DNA of 64,000 nucleotides from Lophius americanus (lineage: Eukaryota > Chordata > Actinopteri > Lophiiformes > Lophiidae): the NCBI GenBank assembly GCA_037951165.1, contig JBBDHG010000112.1:3523001-3587000 (forward strand), written 5' to 3'. The notes below the pieces were generated by a model. That model ran no database searches. It was not told where the DNA came from and worked only from the letters and a program-made list of their open reading frames with translations. Position numbers and translations under genes: made by a program. Below are positions 11,701 through 25,400 of this stretch, one piece after another (position 1 is the stretch's first letter; each line of letters opens with the position of its first letter).

Positions 11701-14700
11701 GTTGGGGGAAAGAAGTGGTTTAGGCAGGAATCTGCGTATGGAGTCGAGCTGTAACCTGTTTACTGGAGCTCCAGTTGGGCAAGAGCAAGTTATTAATACC
11801 CCTGTTTTTCTCCATCTCAACCCAGAGCAAATCTGCAACATGCCCCATAGGGACATTTTTAGTGGCAAGATTAAATGTCAGAACTGTGCAATAATTTGAA
11901 ACAGCCCACTAAAGGAACTCCCTTTCTGTTGTTCGATTGAATACTGCAACAGCCCATCTTGGATCTTGGAAGTTTGTTTCCACTGTTTGCTTGCACTGCA
12001 AATGTAAAACCAGAGTAGAAAGAGGAAATATTTACCTGATATGTTTGGTGATATTTTAGATTGATTCTCCTGCCTTCAATAAAAAATACAAACTACATTC
12101 ACCTCCAGATCTCAAAGAAATATAAAAGTCAACTTAATTGTCAATCCCACAATATGTGCCAACTAAACGGCATGATCGAAAGTGTTTCTCACAGTCCAAT
12201 GGTTTGTGCAAGAAATAACTGAAGAAAAAAATAAAGATTAAAGGTAAGACATTAGTATGTAAAAAAAATAAATAAATAAAAAGATACTAGCTATTTACAG
12301 GTTCTTGAAAAATATTAGGCACAAAAACTGCAAGCTGAAACAGATTTATGTCCGGAAACACTTCTCTGTTCCAACATCTCATGCTCGATGAATGATCTAT
12401 CATTTGGCATGAATTCATACAACAGAACCTAATATCAACAGAAAGGGATCATAACATAATTATAACATAAATTCTGCCTCACGGGAAAATAAATGAAGCC
12501 ACCTAGATTTGAGACTTGCTCACCTCTTTTATCTATTTTTTATTGTTTTACCAACAGAGGGCGCTCTCGCCACTGGTTTCAAAGGCAGAAGGAGGAATGT
12601 GAGGCAGTGGCACAGTGATGTCATTAAGCAGTAAGGCAATGTTCCACTGGGGGAGGTGCTCAGGGATGATGGTGGTGAGGGCAGTGGGTGAATCCTTAAA
12701 TGCTGTGCTGATCCAATCACACATGAATCCTGCATTTTACCTTTCACAGGGCCCGGCCTATTTAAGTTAACCTGTATCTACTCTTTGCATTAAGTCAGCA
12801 ACGTTGTCCCTTCTGTCTTACATTGTTTGGTTCTATGAGGGAAAGTGATTTTTATCAGTGTTCATTTTACATATGTCTCTCAGATTTGGAGTAATTTCGG
12901 CACGGTAGTAAGATATGCATGCCCAAAATGATTTTGTAGACCCAGGCATCGTGTCAGTGACTACTTGATGCATGGATTGTTTCATTTTTTTTCTTTTTGA
13001 GTAAGTGAGAGAAGGAGAGAGAGACCTGAGTCCCAGAGTCCCACAGCAGTCCACACTTCCTGTCTACCACCCTACCACACTGTGGCTGACACACATGCAG
13101 TGTGTGTTAGTTACACTTGCATAAGAGCAGGAGAGGTTCTGAAATGTATATATCCCATCAGTTCCCTCCTTACTCCTCTGGTGTATTTCTTTTTCATAGT
13201 GTGCTCTGGTTCTTTTCTCACCTTCTGTCTGCCTTCCCTTGTCTTTACCTTTCTATTTTTGTCTTTCTCCACTTGCGTTTCCCCCTCTTTTGTCTTGATT
13301 GTTGTGAGTCTCCTATTTCCCTCCATGTTCATGTCATTTGCTGTTTTCCGCCTTGGTTCCCCTTTCCTTTATCACTGTCAGCCTGTCTGTCTAACCCTCT
13401 CTGTTCTCACTATCTCCCTCTCAACAGTCACTTCAACAGTTACTGGTGGAAAGGGACTTCAACAAGAAGACACAGAGAAAGAGTATAGAGGAGCAAGAGT
13501 TTTTCCAGCCAACCAGAGAGCCTGACAAATTTAAAATACCTTGGAAGCTGTTAGACTTTAATGTGCATGAAAAAACCCACAGATTACTATGATCACATAG
13601 ATACACATCATATTTGTGTCACTATTAATGTACACTCCAATGGAATGTTCTGTATTGATTGCCTTGCTTAATTTATCTTTGATTGACCAGTGTTTCATTT
13701 AACCACATAACTATTTCTCAGCGTCCTGTCTGTTTCCCCATGCTTATTATATCATTCTTGTTTCTGATGAATGTTGTTAATGAGCAGCGAGAGGGTTTAT
13801 CAAAAGATGGTGGTGCTCAGGTCAGGGAGCTGACACAAGGGTCCTGGGACACAACAAAGTTAACGTCATATACATTAATGTAAAACTGTCTGTGTGTTTG
13901 TTCAGTTTTGATTGGCATCAAAAAACCGTTCTGACACTGTAACTTCTCCTTTTTATACAAATACAGAATGAACAAGGCCACTAATTTGTCAGCCATGTAG
14001 AATTTTGTCAGTGATGTTTTTTCTCCTTTTGGATCTGATTGTGTCTCATGATTCCATCCCTGTAGGGCTTCCTGGTTGGGGCACGACCGGAAAATGCATG
14101 TCAGCCCATTGAGCCCCCGCCATCGGACAACTTGACAGGCGCCTTCATTGTCCTCATCAAACGCTTCGATTGCAACTTCGATATCAAGGTACAGTGTTGC
14201 TTTTGTCCATTTAAATGCTTTTATTCTTCATAGCTGTACCTGAAATACAGTGTAACATAATTTGTTTAAGCAATTTTAAGCAATAAAGCCAAGCTTCTGC
14301 GATTCTAGCGGTGTGTGATGCTTCAAAGTGCAATCATATCACTTACATCAAACGTTTGGGACAGGAAAACAGGAAGTGGCCATTTCCTTAAACATAATTT
14401 CTTGCTTGAGCATCTATTCCACACCCTGCCCTTGTCTTTTTCTGCTGTTTAATTAATATGTCAGTAATGTGGCTGAAGAATCAAGAGAGCTGAGCTGTCA
14501 TTTAAGTGAGGCTGTGTGCAGCGCAGAAGGAGGAAACCCTCATCAGGACCACTCTGGATCTTTGCCAGATACTTCAGTAGTGAACACAGCACCCATCCCC
14601 ATCAAACCTTGAACTAGTTCTCTGAACAATAAATTACTTTGGTAGTATGGATGACAAAGATGTAAATACGACTTTTATCGATGCAGCTCGATTGTCTGTC

Positions 14701-15414
14701 TCCCGAGGAGCTTACAGTAGTGTTTTTCCTTTTATGTTTTAGCCTTTTGGATAAGAGGTGAAAACTTCTTCAATCCGAAAACAGCAGTCCAGTTGCTTTG
14801 AATTCAACTCACACGGATTACCATGACCAGGATGAATGAGAATCTACAAGTCTCATATTTTTTTAATCTTTTGTATTAAATAACACTGAGGGAGGCAGCT
14901 CAGTTGCTATAGGTATCTCAAACCCTGTAGATTCATCTTTTTTGTACTGCATAAGAAAGGAGAAGAGAGGGGAGGAGATGAGGGGGAAATGAGAACCAGC
15001 GCTAAGTGCGGGAGAACAGGGATGAGATATGGGGTGTAAGAGAGGAAAGCATGCAGTCTCTTGGCATCTTCCACTTTTCGTCTCTGTATCTTCCTCTCAT
15101 ACTTTTCAGTCTAACCTTTTTCTCACTACCTTCTTGTTTGCTCCTTATCATCACCTACTCTCACTTTTTTTGTTCATTAATAATTTTTTCAGTATAATTT
15201 GCCTTCTTGCTCTCTTTGTACATGCTCATTCTTTTTTCCCCTGTATTGTAACTCTGAACCAGCTGTACAGCCTTATAAGGTCTTACTGCATCTCACACAC
15301 ACACTTAAACACACACGCTCATCGAAACATGTTGACCGACAGGGTAGTGAGGTGTTTCCCTCGCTCAAGTGTAACCACACTCCACTCTCATAGACAGATG
15401 TACAATGTATACTC

Positions 15415-15456
<42 letters not shown>

Positions 15457-16421
15457 TACATACATACATACATACATACATACATACATACATACATACA
15501 TACATACAAAGTCTCTCTAATCTATGTTAGATTTGCTATTTGACCTCCTGAACCCCCGCAGGAACAGCTTTCACTTGTTGAAGATCACTCTGATTTTTTG
15601 TTGCAGAGGCTTGGTGATTTGAGAGTAATTGTAAAGCACCATAATGTCAAAATGCATGCCTCAGCAGCACCATTTTCATAGTGCTTTGAAACAATAGATT
15701 TCTTATTTGGTGAGTGCATTGTTCAGTGCCCAACAAAACGCATTAGAGTGTGAACAGGGCCTGATACCAAGACCTCATGACAATTTTTTTTTTCAAAAGG
15801 AAAAATTCTTTGTATTTTAATAAGGTTCTGTTTTAAAACAACAATGTTATGAAATTATTCTTTTGCACACGGTTTAGCAAAAAAGACTGAGCATAGTTGT
15901 AGTATATATGCCAGGTCAGTAGTTGGCAAAGTAATTTTTCAAAATCAACACCATAGAGTAAAACCACATACAAAGGATAAGGTCTGTCTTTGTGCTGCTG
16001 TTGTGTCCGTGCACTGGTTTCAGTCTGAAAACATATAGGCCATGCGTGAAATGGGAGCCACCTTGCTACAGGTCTGACAGGAATTGTGTCTTACCAGTTT
16101 ACATTACAACACTAACGGTGGCATTTTCAAAAGGTCATACTCTGGAAGCCATTTTTCATGTTTTTGTTGTAATGCAGCCAACACGCTGTTGTCATGTGAA
16201 CTGAAGGCAAAACCACAACCACGAGTGAATTTTTCATGCAAAATCCGTTGTTGTGTAAATGGCCCCTCAGACTCACATATATACACAATCCAAATTTTAC
16301 AAACTCGCATTCCCTCCTTCCCATTATCCCCCTTACCCTAGCTCTGTTCCCTCCAGAAGCTGCAGGAGAACAAAGGAATAATAGATTCCATCTTGACTGA
16401 GAGGACGCACTCTGTGTCTGT

Positions 16422-16459
<38 letters not shown>

Positions 16460-19400
16460 TGTGTGTTTATACATGCCCATGGTTTCATTACATTGACATC
16501 CATCCATTTCTGCCCTCTGCAGACTCCTCTATGGCATTAATCCATTAGCATCCAGTGAGCAACAGCGTTGATTTTTAATGAGGGATAAAATGGGTACATA
16601 TACACGTAACCCTTGTTGAGTGTTAGCTCCTCCTCCTAATGTGTGAGGTGTGTTTGGGAGATAGTGGGTGGAAAAGAGAGAGAATGTAAGGCGTGTGTGT
16701 GACATAACTGAGATGGGGTATCATTTTTAGAGAGAATGTTTGGGATTGGGAAGGGGGGCTCATGCCGAGAGGTGTTAATAGGCATATTAGGTCTTTGTGT
16801 ATGTGTGTGTGTTTGAGAGAGGGAGAGGGGGTAGTTTGATGGGAAGAGGGAAATTCCTTCATGGCTATTCCTTTTTAGAAAATAAATATCCAGAGGGATA
16901 GGGTTTGCCCTTCCTGTATACTGGGATTCTTTGAGATGGCGGTGGGGGTCATTGATGACTTGTCTGATCTCTCTGGGAGGGGAGATGGGTCAACAGGAAA
17001 CTCAATACTCTTTTCCTCCCCTCTCCCCCACAGAAACCTCTGTGCCTCCCTTCTTTCTTTTCAGCATTCTTGGCAGTCTCTCTGTCTATCCCATTGATGT
17101 TCTTCAACAACACAAACCAACAACCACCACGCCAATATACATTTATGTTAATTAATTATATGATATGCGCTTGCACACGGCTGAAGAAAAATCAAAGTCT
17201 CCATCAATTTTAAGAGCAAAAAGGATTATGACAAGAAAAATGTTGCAGATGATGGGATGTAATCCGCGTCTCAGAGAAGCCTCAAAGCTTCAAAATACCA
17301 CCGATGGAAAGCTAATTGCGCATTAATCCAGTGACGAGGAAAAACAGTGGTGGAAAATACGGAGTGGATGTTATGCAAAGCTACTCGTCGAACAGTATTT
17401 TATCTACACATCAAACATGTCTGAATAGACCTCCTTTCTGCTTCAACCATGTTGTCAGTCCATCAACTTCCCAGTGAATTTGTGTCAACATTTGTCCCGG
17501 TTAACGGTATTTTCCCATTTAACCTATATTTTACCTCTGTCTATGTCAGTTAAACACACCATCATACACACAGAACTTATTTGACCACATATATTGGAAG
17601 AAAGTTGGTAATCTTCGATTTTAATCTGAATTATTTCAATCACTGTTTACTCTCAAATGCCTTTGTCCAAAGTAATGTGCAAATGAAATTAGAAATAAAA
17701 TAGATGTATTTAAGTCAAGGACAAGCCAAATTTCTAAAAATGAATAATAAAGTCAAATAAGGAAGGGTCATTATGATTTGTATTTACTTCGGTTTTTAAC
17801 AACTGCAAACGCAAATATAGTCTCATACACAGTGAGGTGGATTTCATGAATTGCAGTTGTGTGGTGCTATCAGTGTACATAGCCTCTCCCAGCAGTTTGA
17901 AGCTTTATTGAACTTTTTATCTAATCAGCAGTCTGGACCTTGAAACTGAACCCAGCTCTGCTCTGCACAGCATTCCTATGAAACACTGAGGAAAAAGGAA
18001 GGAGGGTGGGATGAAGAAGGGCAAACAATTGCTGAAGAGGGAAAGAGAAAGAAGCAAAGGTGAAATTGTCAGAGAAGAGGCCGGGCATGATCTGGTGAAG
18101 TTATTAGTCAGGATGACGTAACAACGGTAATATGTGTAGAGTGAGAAGAGAAGGAGGGGAGGTTCATAGAGGGGGAACAAAAGGAGAGGAAATGGTGGAA
18201 GAAGAAGTAAAAGGAATGGTGGGAGGAGGAAGCTTTTGGAGAGGATGAGAGAAAGGTGGGACCATAAAGAGTGGGAGTGTATTAGAAGGAAGGAGAAGAA
18301 ATTGGTGGATATAATTGTAAAACATGGTAGCTAGAATGGTAGAGATTAACCGTGAGAAGGAGAGAGAAGGAAATGATGACTTGGTTGGGAGTTTCTGTCC
18401 ATACTGCGGTGAGGCATATCAAGGCCTCTTATTCATTGAATTTATTTGTTTTTTCCAAAGACTCAGAATAAATATAAATAAAGATAACTTGAACTTTTTA
18501 GTTGAGGCAGTAGAGACAGGAGACAGTAAAAGGAGGAGGAGGAACTAAAAAATGTTGAGTAAAGAGATTGATATGAATTAAAGTTAGACCTGGATAGGAA
18601 GGCGAATGGGTAAGAATTCCAGTCGGTTGAGCCGAACAGGACTTGAGGGAGAGAGCAAACACCACCACCAACATTAACAAGCAACCGCTATCATGAAGGG
18701 CAGCAGAAGTCATTTAGCTAGGCAACATATAAAAATTCTCTCAGAATCAAACCTCTGTTTGAAATAATAATAAATATAATTACTGGAAATCACACTAAAT
18801 TATTGTGATATTTGTTTGCCTTATGTTCCAGCAATAACTAAACTGAAAAGGATTAAGAGAGGTGAGGATGTGTTGCTCACTCATTCATAAAATACTGAGG
18901 TTTGCCCTCTGAAAATTAGGACAAACTACTCCTATAACTACTACTATAATGCTCCACAGCAGTCTCTTACTGGAGCTCCTGAACATCACAGGACAGCAGT
19001 TTGGAACAAAAGTGGATTGGAAAGTAGATGAAGGAGAAAAGAAAACAGTGGGTTTGGGAATAAAAGAGAGGGAAATGGGAGGAGGTATTAGTGGTGGAAG
19101 AGGAGGAGAGGCAGAGAAAGATGATGAATCGGTTTTAGCTGCAGGACAGCCATGGGAGACTGTGCAGTGTTTGCTGCAGATACATGCAGGAGATACGATT
19201 CTGTAATTATTGACACACACAAACGCAGTGGCGTTGCAGCAAAAACATAATGACGCCATTAGCAGTCTCATCAGTACTGGCCTTACAGAAAGCAGTACAG
19301 GAATGGAAAGGAAGATAATCGTATGAGTGAGCAGATTTGAGGGCATGGGTGTCAGGCACGACTCAAGATAGATGTTGCTAATATGTTTTCACGTGCGTGC

Positions 19401-22400
19401 ATGTTTGCTAAATAAGCAATCAACACAATTCAACATAATATACTCATGATGAACAGATTTAAAGAGATTGCTTCGCTCTCTACTATTTGGGAACCTATCC
19501 AAATAGTTGGTTTCCAGTTCAAGTGAGCTCCTTTTGCCATCATTCATACACCTCCAGTTAGGGCTGGGCTATTCTGGCTTAAATGAGAATCACTGATTCT
19601 TGCTTAGAATGGAGATTGCGATTCTTCCAACCATCTTACCATCCAGTTTAAATCATATTGCACTTTCTAATGTAGATGAGAAATTAAAATGCGCTGCCTG
19701 CGTCTAACACTGACAGATTTGTGTGGGTACTAAAGGGTTAACTCTCACAGCTCTACTGCCCACTCGTGCGCAGCCCGGATGCATATTTATGCCCAAGCCC
19801 GACTGAGTCCGGAAACTACTGACTGCCCGGCCCGAACCCAGCAGACCTTCGGTTTTCAGGTCCCGAATCGATGTACTGTATTACTGACACAGTTCACACG
19901 GTTGTTACACTGATTACCCCATGTCTATTTACCCTGAGTAGAGTAGTGGAGTAATCATCAGTAAAAAGGTTTGTTTTTGGCTCAATGTCCTTATAGCTGG
20001 TCATTTAACCCATTTACATAAACTTAACCTGAAGGCTTATCATTGGAGAACTACTTCATTAGATCCCCTAAGGCAGCGGTACCGGGCTATGGTCTTAAAG
20101 GCTCAGCTTGTCAAATAACCTGAACAAATCAAATCTATCAAATAGATAACATGCTAAATGGAGCCACGGTAAGGAGTGTCATGGCATCACCACAATTGAA
20201 TTTGATAAACCAAAAATCCTGGAACCATTCCATATTCCTATATTCCCTTCCCAGGGTATCACTGCGCCCTCTCTCATGTCTTGCCCTGGGGTGGAAACTT
20301 GGGGTGGCTTGCAAACTCTGACCCATAGTTTTACAGTACATCACAGATCCTTGGCCAGGGAGGGGTGACATTCCTAAGACATTTCCTGAAGGCCAGTACT
20401 ACATGTTATGCAAGTGTATTAAAAATTTTACTTCTAGGACTACCATTCGATACAATTGCGTGGCGTTTCTTGACATGAATAAACCTACAGCATGATGGAG
20501 GCCAAGTAAAACATTGTATTTGCAGCAATATAAAACAAGAATCAGATGTTAATGATGTTTCTATGGAAGATTTGAATCTTCTGGAAAAAAGAAACTAATT
20601 TGGAAGGCAGAAATCAAGAGAAAAAAACGAGAGGTCTCCGTGAGCAAGTCATGCCATCGTCACATGACATCTGAAGATGTCATGATACCCGAGACAAAAA
20701 GCAACTTTTTTCACATTCACCAGACTAGTTCTACTGTAGTACTGCAGGATAGCTGTCATGTATATAAATGTCTCACAAGATAGTATATAAAAGCCTGATG
20801 TCATTGTTTTTGGTGAAATCTCATTATTAAGTAGGTGAAATAAATGTGAAAATGTACAAATGAGTTCTGACGTTTTTTTCCCTAAAAATGAACTTTGGTG
20901 TGTGTGTGTGCATTCATTCTGAATACAAATAGCAGCCTATTAATTGGGTTTGATGCACATATAGTATAGAGAATGGTGATTTTTGTGACAAACTGGGATT
21001 TTTGAGAAAAACTGTTTGTTGCCATACGGTTGGTTTACGCATCTTGCCCCTCCCGTCTCCCCTCTTTTTTATTCCTGCCTCTGTTTTTTTCTCCCTCTCC
21101 TCAGGCTTTCAGGAATGTATTGAATGTCCTTATCTTTGCCCATACAAACACAGACTGAGCCAGAAGCAGAGAATGAATTCCTCAGCAGATAGCATCAGCA
21201 AATCACAGAACACACTGGCATCTCGATGATCAACATTATTTATTAATCTTGACTGATTGGCTCATTTATAGTCTCTGCTAGATGTTTCTGATCTTGGGGT
21301 AGGCCTTAATGCTCCCATGGGTTGGCAGTGGCTTTCACCTCACCGCTTTCCCAAGGATGACATTTTTGCCCAGTGTCCTCTAGTTAGTGGATTGACTTTA
21401 ATTGAGGTGAGAGAGGCCGGCAGTTCTGTGGGTTTCTAACTAATGTGCCTTGGCTAACGGGAGGAATTTGGAAGGTCGACTGCTTTTGGGAATGTTCACT
21501 ATCGTTCGCCATTTATAGTTTCAGAGCTTTATAAATAGCTTCATAACCCTTCCCAAACTGATTTCCTGCATCACCGTCTTCCTCGTCTCTTCTGGAATTA
21601 TTTTTGGTTGGCATAGTGTGCTTCTTGTCAGACCAACTAGCCAAATTTATTCTTCCGAAAACGACAGATTTAAGTTATGATTTGATTGAACTGGGCTGGG
21701 GGTAATCTGGAATGGATTTGTGTGGTCCATCTGCAACCAGGTATTCAGATGGTAGTATGTTTGGTAGTTTTTTTTGGATTAGGTTTCTTCTGACTCTGAC
21801 TACAGAAGATCAGGGAGAAGCGCAGTCCCTATTGATTGATGTGCCGGCTATTGCAGTCCATTCTGGGATTTGTAGAATGTGTGTTGTTTGTGCTGTATAC
21901 CAGCGGGCCAGTTATTGTATAAAATTGATATTGTCTCAGGGGCCAGATATAATTGTTGCGCAGGCCTTGAGTTTGAGACGTCTGCTCTAGGACCATTCCC
22001 ACAGTATTGAAACATGCCACTTATATCATATGGTATAATTTTATATTGCGAGTTGGGATATTAGATCTTGATATCACGATTATTGTTAGAGAAATTATCC
22101 CCATCTCACGGTTTGACAATTATCGAGACTACTGCAGGAAACAAGGAGCAAAGAGTTAACAAAGGTGTGCCTGTTGTTTGATGCTTGTGTGTCAGTTCCG
22201 TCCTTGGCATAATGTCAACTTTTACCTCCGGAGTTGTGATAAGGTAGGCAGGCTTACATTAGAAGTTGTTTGCTTGCTCGCTTTTACCTGTGTAAATTAC
22301 ATCCACACCGATCTGCCATAAGATTAAAATCAACTGCCTGATTTTGTGAGGGCAACAAAACGCTCTGTGATGTCACTATGCATCCTGCACGTCTTTCAAT

Positions 22401-25400
22401 CAGGACCAGTGACATTTTCTGCATGTCAGATCTCACAGAAGAGCTATAGGAGCTCTTCTGTAAGATCTGACAACACGGACTAGAAATGTTTTCCAATGCA
22501 TCAATGAGTTTAAGACTCCAACGATACATTCACTGGTTCAGATTTTCCTGTCTCCAACTCATCATCCTCTGAACAAAGTATTCACTTCCTGCTGAATATA
22601 TCCACACACTGACAGGATGATCAGATAATTAATATAATTCCCTTCAGTTGTCAGTGGTTATAATGATATGGCTGACAGGTGTGTGTCCTGAGACCTAAAT
22701 ACGTCCCTTGCTTTTAACATTGAATTTCATTGCTAATATTACAGGTCTGGTATGGCGTATGTGCTCAATGTGTCCGAGCATGTGTTGGGGTATCTGGCAC
22801 ATTGATAGCAGATCCTACTTTCCCGTGCAGGTGCTGCAGTGTCTTGTTGACTGTGCTTCTTACGTCTGGCGTGAGTCTCTCCTTGAAGAGAGGCTATAAA
22901 ATTAGCATTTTGACCCATGGAGAGGCAGGTGATTGATCCACTTGCAACACATCAGATTGTGAAAATCATTTAAATTTATCAGGTATCCTGTGGAGGAGAA
23001 TTTGCAAGTTAACACAGTTTAAATTCATAGGCACCTACACACATACGTGGCTCTAGACGGGACAGAGATGGCCTTGCACCTCACACCTAATACTGTCTCA
23101 AACAATATTGTAGTTTATGGAATTCTTACGATTATAATACCGTAGCCTCAGTGATTGTGGTTAATCAAAAACAATTATTAATCATGACATTACTAATTGC
23201 CAGTACACAGCTCTGCAACTATCGCTACTGCCATGCATGCATAGTTCAAGAGTTAGAGCTGTCCTACTAAGCATACACTGTTGTATAAATGTACGGACCC
23301 CAAGGTTGGGATATGTTTGATTGAGGAAATGTAGTTATTTTTGTTACATTATGTATCTGTTGTGTGGAAATAGCGGTACATCAAAAAAATTAAATAGAAA
23401 AAACATTTAAAATAGCATAAACTCAATCAGTGAAAACCGGTCGAGATAAAAGACAAAATTTGCAAAGCATGCTATCAGGATGTGAAATCATATTGCCATT
23501 TTTGGTACCATTATTACCAAATTCTTTCTAGACACAGCACTTGTGTGTGTTACTTTCCCAAGTGGGCTACCTCTAGACGCCCAGATGAGTCATTGATACA
23601 TCCACACAATACACCCTCACAAGAAAGCACATGGTATCGCAATGCTGCGGCTGCCATTCACATATTCTCGTGCATAAAATCACAATGACAAGAACAAACT
23701 TTCACATCCACGTAGACCACAATGCACACAAACACACAAACAACCACAAACAGATTTCTTTGTATCATAAAATGATACAATGCTGGCTCGTATAAAGAGC
23801 AAATGGGTTGCTCTCCTGGTCAGTGAGAGCAACCCATTCTATTGTTACAGAGCACATGCCTGTCACATCTCTGTGTGACCCCAGCCCATCTGATTTATTG
23901 CACTGCCATGCTTGGTCTCATTCTCATTCGGCCTCATGCACGAATATTTTATGCAAAAATAAAAAATTTCACATTGGAATCTTAAAATGTGCACTTAGTC
24001 ATGTATTTTTTTTTTACCCACCTGAGAATAATTGTAATTGATCTTATATTGGATATGCCAGGATATTTGCAATAAGCATATAGAAACCAACAAGCATGTT
24101 AAATTCAGACAAAAAAAAATAATCAAAGGAAAAGCCCCTAAAGGCAACAAAAAAATTAACTTCAAATTAACTTTTTTTTAAGAAACTATTTTTAAGCTTG
24201 ATCAGTGTTGTCAATGGTCCAAAGTGTATGGACAATTATCACCAGCAATAGTATAGTATAGTAGTATATGTGCAGAAATATAACATGACATTTTGAAAAC
24301 ATTGATTTGTCTGAAAATTGATGATCATACACCGATCAGCCAGAACATTAAAAACACTGACGGGAGAAGTCAGATTATCATGGATTTTCTTTTTAAAGGA
24401 GATATTCCAAAACCAATTATAGCTTTAAAAAAAAGCTATGCATTTACCCCAATATCAGCTGGGATAGGCTCCTGCTCCTGCAACCCTGAACAGGACAAGC
24501 GGTTAAGGATAATGAATGAATGAATGTATATGCATGAAAATGAATTGGGCTACACTATACTGTAAATCTGTTTTCTTCTAGCTGATACTGATTGATAAAT
24601 CCCGCCATTAAAATAAGTTTTATGTAGTTTGGGTGACATTTACTCTTTACTCTCCCCCCAATTTCAGAGGAAGCGTTTTCTATTTGAAGTCACTGTGTAA
24701 GAACACATGATTCATTCCAGGATTATATTGTCACATCCTTTTTCCTCCACCACATCTGCTGTGAACGATCGGCCACAACAATGGCTACACAGGATACCGC
24801 AACATCCGTACAGTGTGAGAGCGTTCAATACGGCCTCCGAAGGGCAGCATCCTCATTACATCTGTGTCCTCAGCAGTGGTGATGCGGCACATTCGCTCCT
24901 CTCCGTTTTATGCCTTTCAATAAAATGTTTTTTTTTGTTTGTTTTTTGTGAAAGCCAGATCTGCTGTAGAGCAAAAGGTTAGAAATTAAATAGTATACAG
25001 TAGTCCTTGAAATAGTGATGGCTAAATAAATGGGTCAGAGCATCTCCAAATGTGCAGGTTTTGTTTGGTGGTCCCGGTCTGCAGTGGTTACTACCATATT
25101 GCTAGAAAGTGTAACGCCAGTTGTGATAACGGTTGTGAGAAACCAAGCATAAAGGGAGACCCACACAATATATGGCAGGTGGTTATAAAGTTAATATATT
25201 TTGCAGCATTTCTGGTTCATAAACTCTTATTTCACTGACAATTATTTCATGCTTAGCCAAAAACTCTGATCTATAGAAGCCGTTGACACTGCACTTTAAC
25301 ATTGACAATAATAATTGAGTCTCATGTTCACTACTTGAGTGAAGGCTTAACCTTTTCTCAAAGAAGTGTAATTAATTGCTTTATTGACATGTTTTCATAC

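Noticed and set aside
13082..13525. 147-codon plus-strand ORF and overlapping ORFs
   Set aside because: The stretch is pyrimidine-rich low-complexity DNA, giving F/L/S-rich translations in several frames at once. No domain, and it lies inside an rnf13 intron without splice context.
15029..15520. 163-codon ORF ending in HTHTHTYIHTYI
   Set aside because: Its C-terminal part is the translated CA/TACA microsatellite and the rest is pyrimidine-rich. The antisense VCVCVC/YVCM ORF is the same artefact.
16127..16507. 126-codon minus-strand ORF
   Set aside because: It crosses the (TG)16 microsatellite and has no domain or conserved block.
20663..20684. CATGACATCT/AGATGTCATG palindrome as a regulatory operator
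   Set aside because: A 10-bp palindrome is expected occasionally in 64 kb, and no transcription unit start is near.
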